64,000 nt of DNA, taken from the NCBI RefSeq assembly GCF_000372725.1, contig NW_005201287.1, positions 511,808 to 575,807 of the forward strand. The letters run 5' to 3'. The stretch is from Emiliania huxleyi CCMP1516 (lineage: Eukaryota > Haptophyta > Isochrysidales > Noelaerhabdaceae). The translations under genes and the position numbers were made by a program. Positions 40,739 through 50,715 of this stretch are shown here, in pieces (positions within the stretch are counted from its first letter, which is position 1; each line of letters begins with the position of its first letter). The notes below the pieces were generated by a model. It ran no database searches. It saw only the letters and a program-made list of their open reading frames with translations, and was not told the DNA's origin.

Positions 40739-41251
40739 TCACGCGCTCGCGCCACCCTCGCAGTTCGCTATTAGCTTCCCAAAATTGTCGCCGAAAGTGC
40801 GCTCGGACTGCAGCGCCGCCTCTGCGGCGGCTCGGATCCGCTGCGCCCACTCCTCGTGCCAGAGGCGGTAGTGCGCGTAGGCGTGGTCGCGCGCGGCGAC
40901 CGCGGCCCGCTGCGGCCTGGCCAAGCAACCCTTGAGCGGCGGCGAGCTGGCAGTGGTGTCGGCCTCCCGCGCGGCGTCCGCCGCCACCTCTCCCGCGTCA
41001 CCGCCGCCCTCCGCGGCCTGCGCCTCGAGCAGCTCCGAGAGCGGCAGCCCCGCCCAAACGTGCTCCTTGAAGGGGCGGCCGGCAGCAGGCGGGTCGGTGC
41101 ACGCGAGCGCCGCCGCCTGCCGCGCCTCGTGCCGCAGCTGCTTGAAGATGCCTGGCGCGGGGGCGTCGCGCTGCTGCGACGGCGATGCGGCGGCGTCGTC
41201 GTCGGCGGCGGCGGCGAGGTCCTCGGCATGTTTACGTGATTTAAAGCGTGA
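40739..41251 (-). CDS. Hypothetical protein, C-terminal exon
   Basis: The minus-strand frame from 41251 to the stop at 40739 encodes 170 residues and follows a pyrimidine-rich acceptor (CTGCCTTTAG). It reads SRFKSRKHAEDLAAAADDD, then GIFKQLRHEARQAAALA, GRPFKEHVWAGLPLSELLEA, HAYAHYRLWHEEWAQRIRAA and RTFGDNFGKLIANC. The alternating helices and Trp/His/Tyr content look like real protein, but I do not recognise the family. The 5' exons should lie above 41252, where I cannot follow a frame with confidence. An ATG in another frame (41220) gives Pro/Arg-rich sequence and is less likely. Confidence 0.45.
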   Translation of the reverse strand, partial: SRFKSRKHAEDLAAAADDDAAASPSQQRDAPAPGIFKQLRHEARQAAALACTDPPAAGRPFKEHVWAGLPLSELLEAQAAEGGGDAGEVAADAAREADTTASSPPLKGCLARPQRAAVAARDHAYAHYRLWHEEWAQRIRAAAEAALQSERTFGDNFGKLIANCEGGASA

Positions 41252-42543
41252 CTAAAGGCAGGGAGTGAGAACTGAGATTGTGCGAGGCCGAGACACCGAG
41301 TGGCACAAGACTCAAGAGCCAACAAGAGCCTGCTTTACATTGCTCGCACGCGTGTTTGAGCGACGACCCCTGCGGATTTGCGAGCCTTCTCTCAATATCG
41401 CTTTCGAGACTATGGTCGTGCGCGTCTCGGTCGGAGAGGCGAGTTCTGCCCGTGCAAATTCTTTTCGTGTTAAGTACCATGACCAACTGTTCTGTAGCGC
41501 GAATCCGTTAGGATTCTCGCCAGCTCTGCTGAGGGGTGGCGCCGGGCTACGTACCGATCGCTCGACCTCGCAACCCCATATACACCCAGTCTACATCTAC
41601 TCAAGATGCAAGTACAGGGAAGCAACATAAGGAGGCAAGAGGACGCGTTTGAGATCAAACTCACCTCCACCAATTTGGATTCTTTTAGGTATGTTGTTGG
41701 CAAACCAAGACAATTTGGATTGATTCCACGCGCGCCTCCCGGACAGGGGTTGACCCGGAGTCCTGTGGAGGGCGGTGTGAATTACTCATGACACAATGAA
41801 TACGGCTCATGGATCGATTGCCAAAATGGATGGATTGCTTCCCTCTTCGTGCGTCCGCACATACAAGCGAACGCCAATGGCCTCGCTCGCCTATCAGGCA
41901 GCCGGCCTCCGCATCTACTCAGTCGCCCCGCCCGCCCACGCCGGCGACTGAATTTACATTCGATTGTTCCATCGATTGATGAGTCTTGTCCAAGCTAGAC
42001 GACTAGTCTTGTCCCGCCCCGGGTGTGTCGTGTGCCATCCGGTGTTCCCCGTGGTGTTCCAGTGTGGTGGGGAGGCTCAGCGCCCACCACCGGGGATAGG
42101 TTTCGTCAGTATCGGCGTCGCATCGGCGGCGCCGATACAGACAGGGACCGTGGGTGGGAGTAGGCAGGCTAGCGCTTGTGGGCAAGAAGAGCGCATTACT
42201 CAATACAACTACACGTGCACGGCCACCTCGTGCAAGTCTTATGGTTCGAGCAGGTGCGAAGACTGGAGGGGCCCTTTGCAGGTCCCATCCATTACCGTGC
42301 CCCATGTTCACGTGCGGCCGTTTTACCAGGCGCCCAACCGACGGCCGCGCCGCGAATTTTTTTTGCCTGCCCCGTCTTCGCCGTCGCGCGACGATCACGC
42401 CGGTGTCAAAACTTCCGATTTTGTTTTTTTTCTTCTCTTTTATACCTGGTAAAAGCAACGTTCGAAATCCAAAATTCTACGAAATCCAAGAACGCCGGAT
42501 CGGTGCATACTTACTTACAGCTGTCGGTACAGAGATGCCAGCA

Positions 42544-42627
42544 CCCCCCAGCAGCAGAGCGCTCCTGCTGGGGGGGGGGGGGGGGCGACCCCCCCAGCAG
42601 CAGAGCGCTGCTGCTGGGGGGGGGGGT
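42544..42627. repeat. Two tandem C-run/G-run hairpins
   Basis: Each unit is CCCCCC-AGCAGCAGAGCGCT-(C/G)CTGCTG followed by ten or more G, so each can form a long hairpin around AGCGCT or a G-quadruplex on the plus strand. Confidence 0.8.
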
Positions 42628-42730
42628 CGGCCATGACTTTAGATGTGCAGGGGGGGTACCGAGCAGTGTGCGGCCGCTCCGAGGGTGAACTGCTGACGGG
42701 GTTTGCGATGAGGAGCGACGAAGGTTTTGG

Positions 42731-43710
42731 CTTAGGGGACCCCTAGGGTTCTGAGGGCCGGATTTTTTTAAGACCTTGAGCACTTGAGCACTGGATAGGG
42801 TCGATTCCGCATGGTACGGGACCCCTCGATCGTCTCGCCCTCCCTCACTGGTGTGTTCATCGGGGGGGGTCATAACAAACACGGTACAGGATCGAGGTGC
42901 ACGCTGCCGAAGCAGTGTCGTCCCCCCTCTCCCCGACGGCGATGGCGGTGTGACCGATCGAGCTACAAGAGGAGCTCGTTCAGCAGGATCCGGGTTGGTC
43001 TGGCGCACTACCTCACTGGGCCTGAGATCGCACGACGCTTCCCGTCACCGTCTCGGGTTTGTGTGGGATCGAACCACTCCGGGATGGGCAAGCCCATCAA
43101 TTTTCACTGTGTTTCTCCCCTGCACCTGCAGGGGATAGCGGGGGAGGGGTTGGCTATATCTGGGACGGAGGGGAAGAGGAGGAAAGGGAGGACGGGGGGG
43201 GGGGGGGGACTGAAGGGGGGAGGGGGGGGGGGGGGCCTAAACCATCTTTTTTTTAAAACCTTTTAAAAAACCAGGAGGTTTGGGGGCTTAACTTGCCATT
43301 TAAGAGATTGCAGGCACGGGGGGTCCCTCTTTTAAGACCGTTTAAGAAAATCGGCCTCGCCGGCATGCGTCGCTGGGTTCCGCCGCGCGCCGTTTTCTCC
43401 AATACTGCCGTTATTAGGCACAAACCCGCCTCTGAAGACACATCTGTATAAGTCTGGTGCACTGGCAGGAGCCATACTCGCATAGGGGACGCGTGCTAGT
43501 TGACTGTAGCCAGCTTCCCGGCCTCCGGCGTGTCTACCGGGAGCCTCCCAGACCATCGACCTCGGGAGCTCTCCCGCACCGTTTAAGCGTTTAAGACCGT
43601 TTAAGGAATCGGCGGCCCAGGCAGCCTTAAAATGGGCCATGGCCCGCTTTAAGCCGTTTAAGCCGCAGGCGCCCCAGGGCCCACCCTTTTAAGTCTAGGG
43701 GTCCCCTAAG
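42731..43710. mobile_element. Candidate non-autonomous element with short terminal inverted repeats
   Basis: CTTAGGGGACCCCTAG at 42731-42746 and its exact complement at 43695-43710 bound a 980-bp segment with no gene. The motif is itself partly palindromic, so independent occurrence cannot be excluded. Confidence 0.35.
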
Positions 43711-43803
43711 GTTTTTGTATGTTGTTGTGGAGCGCGATTTCACAGTGATTACAAGATTTTTTTTGCGCAACGCGCGCGAGCTGCTGTCGTGCCAGTCCGG
43801 CGT

Positions 43804-44385
43804 ATGAGCCCACTCACGCTTGTGAGCCTCGTCCTCGTCCTCCTGGCCCTCCTCTTTTGGCTGCGCAAACGTGCGGGCAAGCGCTCGCCAAAGAGCGCGC
43901 AGCATCAGCCCCTCGACCTCGAGGGCGGAGAGCGGGCCTTCAGCGAGGAGGCGTTCGATGACTTTGAGTTCGAGCCGTTTGACGATACGACGCGGCCGGC
44001 GACGCGGCGCGGCGGCGGCAGAGAGGAGGCGCAGGCGGTGGCGCAGGCGGCGGCGCAGGATGACCCACCGCCGATCGAGGAGGATCCCGACCCGTTCGCG
44101 GCCTTTGGCATCGGCGCGACCGTCGAGAAGCAGCGGGTGCACCTCATCGACGACTCGCCCTGGCAGGCCGCCGCGCCGACGAGCGCGAGTCTCTCCCTCG
44201 CTGCCGAGCCGATTGGCGAGGTGTCCGGCGGGTGGGGCGACGCGGACAGCGAGTTTGAGCCGGGCAAGCGGCGCATAACGGCGGAGGAGCGGCGGCGGGC
44301 GAGGATGGCGAGAGAGGGGTCGGGAGAGGGGGCGCCCGCGGGAGAGAAGAGGGGCCGGCTAAAGGTGACGCACCAAGAGCTGTGA
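43804..44385 (+). CDS. Small single-pass membrane protein, hypothetical
   Basis: ATG 43804 opens a 193-residue frame. Residues 2-20 (SPLTLVSLVLVLLALLFWL) are a signal anchor followed by basic residues (RKRAGKR), implying a short lumenal N-terminus and a cytosolic remainder. The rest is acidic and hydrophilic (AFSEEAFDDFEFEPFDD), with a conserved-looking segment VEKQRVHLIDDSPWQAA, and it ends in a basic helix (RRITAEERRRARMAREGS). No domain family recognised. Single exon. Confidence 0.5.
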   Translation: MSPLTLVSLVLVLLALLFWLRKRAGKRSPKSAQHQPLDLEGGERAFSEEAFDDFEFEPFDDTTRPATRRGGGREEAQAVAQAAAQDDPPPIEEDPDPFAAFGIGATVEKQRVHLIDDSPWQAAAPTSASLSLAAEPIGEVSGGWGDADSEFEPGKRRITAEERRRARMAREGSGEGAPAGEKRGRLKVTHQEL

Positions 44386-44738
44386 CATTTTGATATTGGG
44401 TCGTGTGCGCAGCCCAGCCAGGGGGGCGGTCTGATGTGAGAGAGAGAGAGATTCTCTCTGATGTGTGTATAGAGATTGAGAAGGAGGTGGGCGATATCTT
44501 TTGTGGCATTAATTTCTAATCATTGCCTTTTGTTAGAATCTCGCTCTTGCCACTTACGCATCCGGCATCCCTCGCCACGCCGAGGCCCTCGGCCCACAAA
44601 AAATGCGAGGTATCACGACTGAACTGATGACAAGTCACAAGAGCATCGCAAACGCCAAACCTGTCCTTCCTTCCCTGCCGGCTGGGGCGACCACACTATT
44701 TTTCATTCACTGGGACTGAAGCGATCTAACTTGAGTTG

Positions 44739-47117
44739 ATGGGAAAAAAAATCGCGCGCGTGATAAGTCCTCCTGCGGCCGGGACAAAGGAAAGGACCCT
44801 CACCAACATGCTCCTCCTCGCGGCTTCCAGCGTGGCTCTTCCGACGGGCGCGGAGCCCCAGCGTCACAGCATCGAGTTCGGCCTCGACAGCTTCAAAGCG
44901 CTCGCTCACACGTGGCTCGACCTGATGCAGAGCGGAACCTCGAGCACGGTGTCAGCCGGGAGCAGCAGCGCCGCAGCCGAGCCACCACGCGCAAACGGCA
45001 ACCAAAGACAACCTCTCGGGCTTGTCGTGAGCGGCGGCGGGTTCAGGACTATGACCGCCGGGATGGCCTTTGCACGCGCAATGTCCCAGTCCTTTGACGA
45101 GGTGGAGGGCAGCTCCTGGGCAGACGTCACGCATCTCGGCGGCAACTCCGGCGGGCAGTGGTTCGCGAGCCAGTTTGCGCTCTCGAGGCCATTCTTCGAC
45201 GCCGTCACGCGCAAGGGCGCAGATGGCGAGTATCGGAGCCTCGAGGACTTCTTTGCGGAGTGGGGCCGTCAGTATGCCAAGGGTCTCTACTTTTCGCCTC
45301 CGCCCGAGGTGCACGTGTACAACAACTGCGCAGGCGAGGAAGGTGTCGGCGGGCTCATTTCAGACGCCCTCACTGAGGCTTTCAAGTCTCTCGGCTGGGC
45401 GCTCGAGACTGCCAACTTCCCGACCGACGACTGGGCCGTGTACGTCGAGGACATGATGCGCAACTCGATCCCCGGCTTCGAGCAGCTCCGATACAACGAA
45501 ACGCGCTCCGCACTGCCCGACGCCGCGCTCATTCAGCAGCTCGCGCTCCCGCCCGACGCGTGGGTGGGGCACTCGAGGCAGACATCGCAGCGCGTGGCGC
45601 TGCGGCAGCCCGAGGACGGGAGGCCCGTCGGGGCGACCGTTCCCCTGGCGCACGTGGCCAAGGCAGCCTCCTCGCAGCGTGGCACTGACGGCTGGCTCGC
45701 GCCGGCGCTGGGCGGCAGCCCACTCCTCTCCAAGGCGCCCTACTCGTGCAGCTGTGAGTGGACGTACTGGAACGCGTGCCCCGGCCAGCCCAAGGGCGCC
45801 TCGTGGCTGAGCCCGGTCGCGTCGGACGACGGCTCGGCGTGCTTCGCGCACTGCTGCGGGCGAGGGCGCGACGCGTCCGCCGCGAGCGACGCCCCGGCGC
45901 GCACCATCGAGGTGAGCGCGCGCTTCGCCTCACCGGCGGGCACGAAGGTGCGCGATGTGACGGCCGCCTCCTCGGCAGCGGTCGGCGCTGCGGCCTCGCC
46001 CACCCTCGTCAAGCTCGCGTTGAAGCGCGCGCTGCACGGCGCGACAGAGACGCTCGAGATGTTGGCCAACGGCGGCAGTGGCGAGGCGCAGGCTGCTCTC
46101 GGCCTCAAGGCGTGGTTGAGCGGGGAGGCGGACGCCGCCCAGTTCGACTCGCAAGTGGACGAGTTTGTCGAGTCGTGCTTTCCGTTCGGCCTGCAGGAGC
46201 TCGGCGTCGGCATCCCGCTCGAGCCGGCGGAGGAGCTGCCGGAGGACGAGACGCGCGCGTGGTCCCCCACCTACCGCGCCATCGACGGCGTGTACGTCGA
46301 CAACACGGCGCTCGCGATGACCATCGCCACGATGATTGCCGACTGCGAGGCTGGCGACGAGAGCCTCGCTTGCACCAACAAGGAGCTGGACGTCATCGTC
46401 GTCAACGACGGCGACTCGTCCAACCCCGGCTCCAACGGGCTCGGCGACTTCTTCTCCGAGGAGAAGGGCGGCGCCGCCCATCCAGTTGGCAAGTACAAGA
46501 CCGCCGAGGACTTTCCCTACACCACGGTGCCGTCGGCGCACATCTTCGCCGAGGCTTACCCTAGCAACTGGGTCACCTACCACCAAACCGACATCGTCGA
46601 CACGATTGCAGCCGTCGGCGACACCTCTGCCGTCGCCGTGATGGCTGCCGGCGCCGCCCCCGCCGCGGGCATCACCATGGGCGTCGGCACCACTGTGGGC
46701 GCCGCCGCCTCCGTGGCTTCCGCCCTCGCCTCCTCCGCCGCCGCCTCTGCCGCGTCCGCAATGGAGGGGACGAAGGCAGCCGGCGGCCGGCGTCGGCGCC
46801 TGGCCAGCAGCGAGGTGGGCGCATCCCGCTCCAACTTCACCAACTCCACCCTCACCACGATCAACAACCCGCAGTGGGGCGTCAAGGAGGGCTACACCGT
46901 GCGGCTGCTCGCCTTTTGCATCAACTACCCAAACAACCCGATGCAGATGCTGCAGAATGGCGGCGTCGGCATCGATGACGACCCGATGGTTCTGCCCGCC
47001 CTCACGGCCGCCACCTTCTTCAGCCATTTGTACGCGCCGATTGCCGAGAAGGAGAGTGAGCTCGCTGCAAAACACCTCAAGGCGTGGCTGGAGGCGCGGG
47101 CGCAGCGCAAGTCGTGA
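44739..47117 (+). CDS. Secretory lipase/phospholipase A2-like protein
   Basis: An uninterrupted 792-residue frame starts at ATG 44739. A second ATG at 44808 (MLLLAASSVALPTGAEP) would begin with a better signal peptide. The oxyanion-hole motif is SGGGFRTM (98-105) and the nucleophile elbow GGNSGG (Ser137). The Asp of a DGVYVDN motif (about 516) would complete a Ser-Asp dyad as in patatin and cytosolic PLA2 (group IV) hydrolases. Cys-rich sequence (CSCEWTYWNACP) in the middle suggests a lumenal or secreted location. Near the C-terminus is an Ala-rich hydrophobic stretch (about 635-680) that may be membrane-associated. Substrate would be phospholipid or lysophospholipid; inferred. Single exon. 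Confidence 0.75.
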   Translation: MGKKIARVISPPAAGTKERTLTNMLLLAASSVALPTGAEPQRHSIEFGLDSFKALAHTWLDLMQSGTSSTVSAGSSSAAAEPPRANGNQRQPLGLVVSGGGFRTMTAGMAFARAMSQSFDEVEGSSWADVTHLGGNSGGQWFASQFALSRPFFDAVTRKGADGEYRSLEDFFAEWGRQYAKGLYFSPPPEVHVYNNCAGEEGVGGLISDALTEAFKSLGWALETANFPTDDWAVYVEDMMRNSIPGFEQLRYNETRSALPDAALIQQLALPPDAWVGHSRQTSQRVALRQPEDGRPVGATVPLAHVAKAASSQRGTDGWLAPALGGSPLLSKAPYSCSCEWTYWNACPGQPKGASWLSPVASDDGSACFAHCCGRGRDASAASDAPARTIEVSARFASPAGTKVRDVTAASSAAVGAAASPTLVKLALKRALHGATETLEMLANGGSGEAQAALGLKAWLSGEADAAQFDSQVDEFVESCFPFGLQELGVGIPLEPAEELPEDETRAWSPTYRAIDGVYVDNTALAMTIATMIADCEAGDESLACTNKELDVIVVNDGDSSNPGSNGLGDFFSEEKGGAAHPVGKYKTAEDFPYTTVPSAHIFAEAYPSNWVTYHQTDIVDTIAAVGDTSAVAVMAAGAAPAAGITMGVGTTVGAAASVASALASSAAASAASAMEGTKAAGGRRRRLASSEVGASRSNFTNSTLTTINNPQWGVKEGYTVRLLAFCINYPNNPMQMLQNGGVGIDDDPMVLPALTAATFFSHLYAPIAEKESELAAKHLKAWLEARAQRKS

Positions 47118-47385
47118 GCCTCACGTGATGTTCAACGCATGATCTAGCGGCTAAGACTTAGAAACGCTAAGGGATAAGGGAGTGCAGCGCCCCGCGTGGC
47201 TAGACACCGGCGAGTGCGAAAGCAACCAACGATGATGTTTAATGCATATAAGGTTTTTGTAGTAACAACAGCTCTGTACGAGAGCAGAGCCCCTGAGCAA
47301 ACCTCCGTGCTCGGAGCGTGTACTGTGTACACGACTCAGTGTAAAAAGTACGTCACCCACTCACATGACATGTCGTACTTTTAGC
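47118..47385. other. Short convergent intergenic spacer
   Basis: AT-richer spacer between the convergent lipase and RNA repair genes; nothing further seen. Confidence 0.5.
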
Positions 47386-49743
47386 TTACTGGGAGAAAAG
47401 GGAGAGGGGGCTGTCCGATGTGGCGGCAAACTTGATGTCCCTGCGAGAGCGCCTCAGCTTAGCGACCGCCGCCTTGTGCTTCCTTCGCTCCGCAAGAGTC
47501 AGGTCCGGCGAGACCCCACCGTTGCCCTCCCCCTCCTCTCCTGCAACGCCAGCTATGCTCGTGGCACAAATGATGGCCTGCGTCAGCGTCCCGACGAGCT
47601 CCTTCGCCTCATCTACCGTGGTGGCGACTAGCGCCGCGTCGAAGCCCTCGGACGGGGCCGGCCGGCTCAGCTCACTCGCAAACTTGTGCACGACAGCGGC
47701 CGCTCGCTCTCCGGCCGGCAGCGTCGGGTGGCGCCTCCGCACCATCACGCGCCCGAGGCACTCCTCCACCGGGAGGTCGAGGTGCACGCTGGCGACAACA
47801 CAACCATGCTCGCGGCCGAGGGCGACCCACGGTTCCCGCTGAGCCGGGTCGGCGTTGCAGCGGTCGATGATGACGCTGCGCCCCGCCCGGAGCGCCTCTG
47901 TGGCGGCCTCGATGCACAGCCTGCGGGTGCCACACTCATCCTGGCTCACGTGTCGCAGGCGCCGCCCGACCGCCTCGCCCAGCTGCCCGCACAGGGTCGT
48001 CTTGCCAGAGCCAGGCAGTCCCACAAGAGTGAGGAGCAGAGGCTGGCCAGCCACGGCATGGAGCGCCGCACCCGCTGTCTCCTCGGGCGGGGGGAGGCGT
48101 CGAGCCGCCTCAATCGCCGCCTCCACCTCTCCAATTGGCGCATCGCGAACCCACTCCGCTCCGCCGGTAAGGGACAGTCGGCGCAAATCGGCCGCCACCT
48201 CGTCATACAGCGGCCGGAGGCGGGGGAAGTAGGAGAGGAACTCGTCGCCCTCGCGGCAGCGCGCAACCTCGAGCAGGCGCCGCCGCTGCAGTCGGGGATC
48301 GGCACCCCCTCCCGAAGCAACGCCCTCCTCGCCGGGCGGAAGGCGGTGCAGCGCCACGTAGCCGGGCGACTTGACTTTGATCCGGCGGAAGGCGGAGTCC
48401 ACGCAGACAAAGCCCTCCTGCTCCACCGGATTGAGTGCGCACGCCGCTGCCTTGACGCTCGTCAGGTCATGCGGGCCGGGAAGCTTGCGCGGCGCCGCCC
48501 AGCCGAGCTGCGCAGCCGCCTCCTCGACGTCCTCCTCCACGAGCGTCGTCAGATCCCGCGCGCCGATGAGGGTGAGCGACGCTCTGGAGTGCCTCACCAC
48601 GATCGTGTTTCCCGGAAGGCAGAGCTCAAAGGTGTAGCAGCGGCCGGTGGGCTCAGGCAGCCGGTAGCCCGACGCCGCAAACGTCTCCCAAAAGTGCGAG
48701 GCGAAGGTCCCGACGCCCACTCCCGGCACCTCGCCCGCTGCGTCGGGCACGCGCATCGACGAGACGTGCCAGCGGTCGCAGTGGTGGTAGAGGGTGGCGA
48801 TCGAGCCGTCAAGCTTCTCGTACACGCGCGCCGTGCTCCAGTCAAAGGCCTTGCGGACGGCGGCCGCCGCCGGCTCGTCCGCGTTGAAGAACTTTGTGAA
48901 GGGCAGCGCGACCACCCTCCAGCTCCCCTTCTCGAGGATGAGCCCGCGACACTCCTGGACAACCTCGTTGGCGAGGTCTGACTCGCGCTGCGAGTACGAG
49001 AGCTGGACGAGCGGCAAGTGCGGGTGGAGGCGCGAGGTGAGCTTGTAGGCGCTGCAGAGGGACGTGAGGTTGGCGCCAGAGCGCAGCTGTCGGACGATGC
49101 GGAGCGTGGCACGCTCGTCGCGACGGCGCGAGGCCTTGGCCGAGGTGCTGCAGCTCGCTAGCGGCACGAGGGTCGGTGGGTCAGCGCCTGCTGCAGCGCC
49201 CACGGCGGCGACCGCCGCCTCTGACGTTTCCTGCCCCTGGAGCCAGGAGGCCCTCTGAGCAAACGAGTGCAGAGCAGCCACGAACTCGCCGCGCGGGTTG
49301 GCGCAGCGGCGCGCTTGCCGGACGGCGGCTAGTGCCTCGTCAACGCCAAGGCCGCGATACTTGATCAGGTACGCCATCACCATCGTCGTGGAGCGGCAGA
49401 TTCCCGCCTTGCAGTGGCAGAGGACAGTTCCTCCCTTGGCCAAGTGCAGGGCGATGAAGTCAGCGGCTGGGTCGAGGTGTCGACCAGCCTTTGCGTGACT
49501 GTCGTCCTTCAGCCGCACGTCTAGGTAGGTGAACGTGTCCACGAAGTGGCAGCGGCATCCACACGCGATGATCGCAGTGACACCGGCGGCTTGCAGCTTC
49601 TCGCGGTTGGAGGCAAACGACTCGCCGGATAGGAGCAGCTTTGAGCTTTCCGTGTCGAGGATGACTGCGGCGCCGACCGGGCCGTGGCGCTGGGCCACAG
49701 GAGCGCGCGGGGCGCCGTAGGCCTTGTTGTTGCGCTTGGGCAT
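47386..49743 (-). CDS. Three-domain RNA repair enzyme: cysteine phosphatase + T4 Rnl1-like RNA ligase + polynucleotide kinase
   Basis: A single 785-residue frame starts at ATG 49743 (MPKRNNKAYG). Domain 1 (about 25-165) is a dual-specificity phosphatase fold with the HCxxGxxR loop HCKAGICR (110-117). Domain 2 (about 210-520) is a nucleotidyltransferase of the T4 RNA ligase 1 type: motif I EKLDGS (AMP-accepting Lys310), motif IIIa FELCLPGNTIV (372-382), motif IV EGFV (443-446) and motif V RIKVKSPGY (454-462). Domain 3 (about 565-740) is a P-loop kinase: GLPGSGKTT (575-583) and VIIDRCNADPAQREPW. Family knowledge: ligase plus kinase is the layout of Trl1-type tRNA ligases, and cysteine-phosphatase domains fused to nucleotidyltransferases remove RNA 5' phosphates in capping enzymes. 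So this enzyme probably heals and seals RNA ends. The C-terminus is basic (LTLAERRKHKAAVAKLRR). No introns. Confidence 0.85.
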   Translation of the reverse strand: MPKRNNKAYGAPRAPVAQRHGPVGAAVILDTESSKLLLSGESFASNREKLQAAGVTAIIACGCRCHFVDTFTYLDVRLKDDSHAKAGRHLDPAADFIALHLAKGGTVLCHCKAGICRSTTMVMAYLIKYRGLGVDEALAAVRQARRCANPRGEFVAALHSFAQRASWLQGQETSEAAVAAVGAAAGADPPTLVPLASCSTSAKASRRRDERATLRIVRQLRSGANLTSLCSAYKLTSRLHPHLPLVQLSYSQRESDLANEVVQECRGLILEKGSWRVVALPFTKFFNADEPAAAAVRKAFDWSTARVYEKLDGSIATLYHHCDRWHVSSMRVPDAAGEVPGVGVGTFASHFWETFAASGYRLPEPTGRCYTFELCLPGNTIVVRHSRASLTLIGARDLTTLVEEDVEEAAAQLGWAAPRKLPGPHDLTSVKAAACALNPVEQEGFVCVDSAFRRIKVKSPGYVALHRLPPGEEGVASGGGADPRLQRRRLLEVARCREGDEFLSYFPRLRPLYDEVAADLRRLSLTGGAEWVRDAPIGEVEAAIEAARRLPPPEETAGAALHAVAGQPLLLTLVGLPGSGKTTLCGQLGEAVGRRLRHVSQDECGTRRLCIEAATEALRAGRSVIIDRCNADPAQREPWVALGREHGCVVASVHLDLPVEECLGRVMVRRRHPTLPAGERAAAVVHKFASELSRPAPSEGFDAALVATTVDEAKELVGTLTQAIICATSIAGVAGEEGEGNGGVSPDLTLAERRKHKAAVAKLRRSRRDIKFAATSDSPLSLFSQ

Positions 49744-50607
49744 GGCTAGCGGGTCGTGGACGCGTTCGGACGCGTCGTGAGGGGCGTAAAACCCCAAAAA
49801 GTTTTTTTGTGATCGGGGGCACGGGACGCGGCACAGAAGGGGCACAAACGTCAGGCTACAAACACGGGGAGGCACGTAGTGACGCAAGGGAGTCTAGGCG
49901 ACGGTGGCGTCCTCCGACGCCGCGGCGAGCCTGCCTGTGACTGAGCTCGGTCGGTCGCAATCTCATTCGCCGCCGCGAGCTGCAGCGCGACTGACATGCG
50001 CTGGGCCTGCAGCGACAGCCACGTAGACCGCGTCGACCAGCTCGCCTCGTCCTCGTGCTGCCGCTTGGAGAGCTTGATGCTTGTTGCGCATCTTGTCCTT
50101 CATCATTCTGGTAGACGCAGCCGCTTGACCGCGTTGCACACCGGAAAAAGGTTTCTCGACCAGGTACGTCTGTACGTCGGTGTCCGAGCGCGAGAGGGCG
50201 GCGTGCGCGGGTGCGCGTAGTCCGCCTTCTTGTTCCGACGCTTTCGCCCAGTCCCGTGCCTGCGGAACATCTGAAGGCTGTCTCGCCGGAGGCTCGCCCC
50301 AGCATCTCGGGTTCACTCGCCCCCCCGGGCAAGAAGGGAGGACCCCGTGAGGCGTGGGAGTGATTGGGGCCGGCTTTGCTTTTTCTCTCCGTGAGGACGA
50401 TGGCTTCTAAGGAAGCCGTCGTCTGCGCCTTGTCGTGTGAATCGTGCGTGTGCGAGAGCCTTTTGCATCTGTAAGAAAAAAGAAGATGCTGACGGAAAGT
50501 GTGGTCTGAGCGCCTTGTAGGTGGCATGAAGGTTGCAGCGAGAATCGGCGAGGGACTGCGAAGGGAGATAGAAAGAGGCAGACGACAAAGGGTTAGGGTG
50601 GGCGACG
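49744..50607. other. Intergenic region
   Basis: Divergent spacer between the RNA repair and SpoVS-like genes. No supported gene; frames here lack motifs. Confidence 0.4.
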
Positions 50608-50636
50608 GCTAGCACCACACTCCTCTCCTTAAAATC
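50608..50636 (+). promoter_or_regulatory. Shared upstream element, copy 2
   Basis: GCTAGCACCACACTCC followed by TCTCCTTAAAATC, 80 bp before the SpoVS-like ATG; also at 22090-22120. The position and TTAAAA core suggest a promoter element. Confidence 0.5.
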
Positions 50637-50715
50637 ATCGTGTTTTCTTCTTTGAGCGCCTTGTACTCGAGTAAAAGTTCTGCCACCCCTCGCCGCTGAA
50701 GACAGTGCTCTCGCG

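Larger units (their letters stand above)
41257..43803. other. Intergenic, repeat-rich
   Basis: No supported gene. It contains G-rich hairpins (42544-42627), homopolymer G runs at 43193-43236, GTTTAAG-type short repeats (43320-43690), and a possible element bounded by inverted repeats (42731 to 43710). Confidence 0.5.

Noticed and set aside
43050..43100. Second tRNA-like T-arm on the minus strand (GTGGTTCGATCCCAC)
   Set aside because: Only the T-arm is plausible. Upstream sequence gives no acceptor, D or anticodon stem.
45930..47075. Antisense open frame (381 residues) opposite the lipase
   Set aside because: It is a shadow of the lipase frame, rich in Gly/Val/Arg with no motif of its own.
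47686..48981. Plus-strand open frame (431 residues) opposite the RNA repair gene
   Set aside because: The minus strand holds phosphatase, ligase and kinase motifs in one frame; the plus frame is Arg/Ala-rich and lacks motifs.
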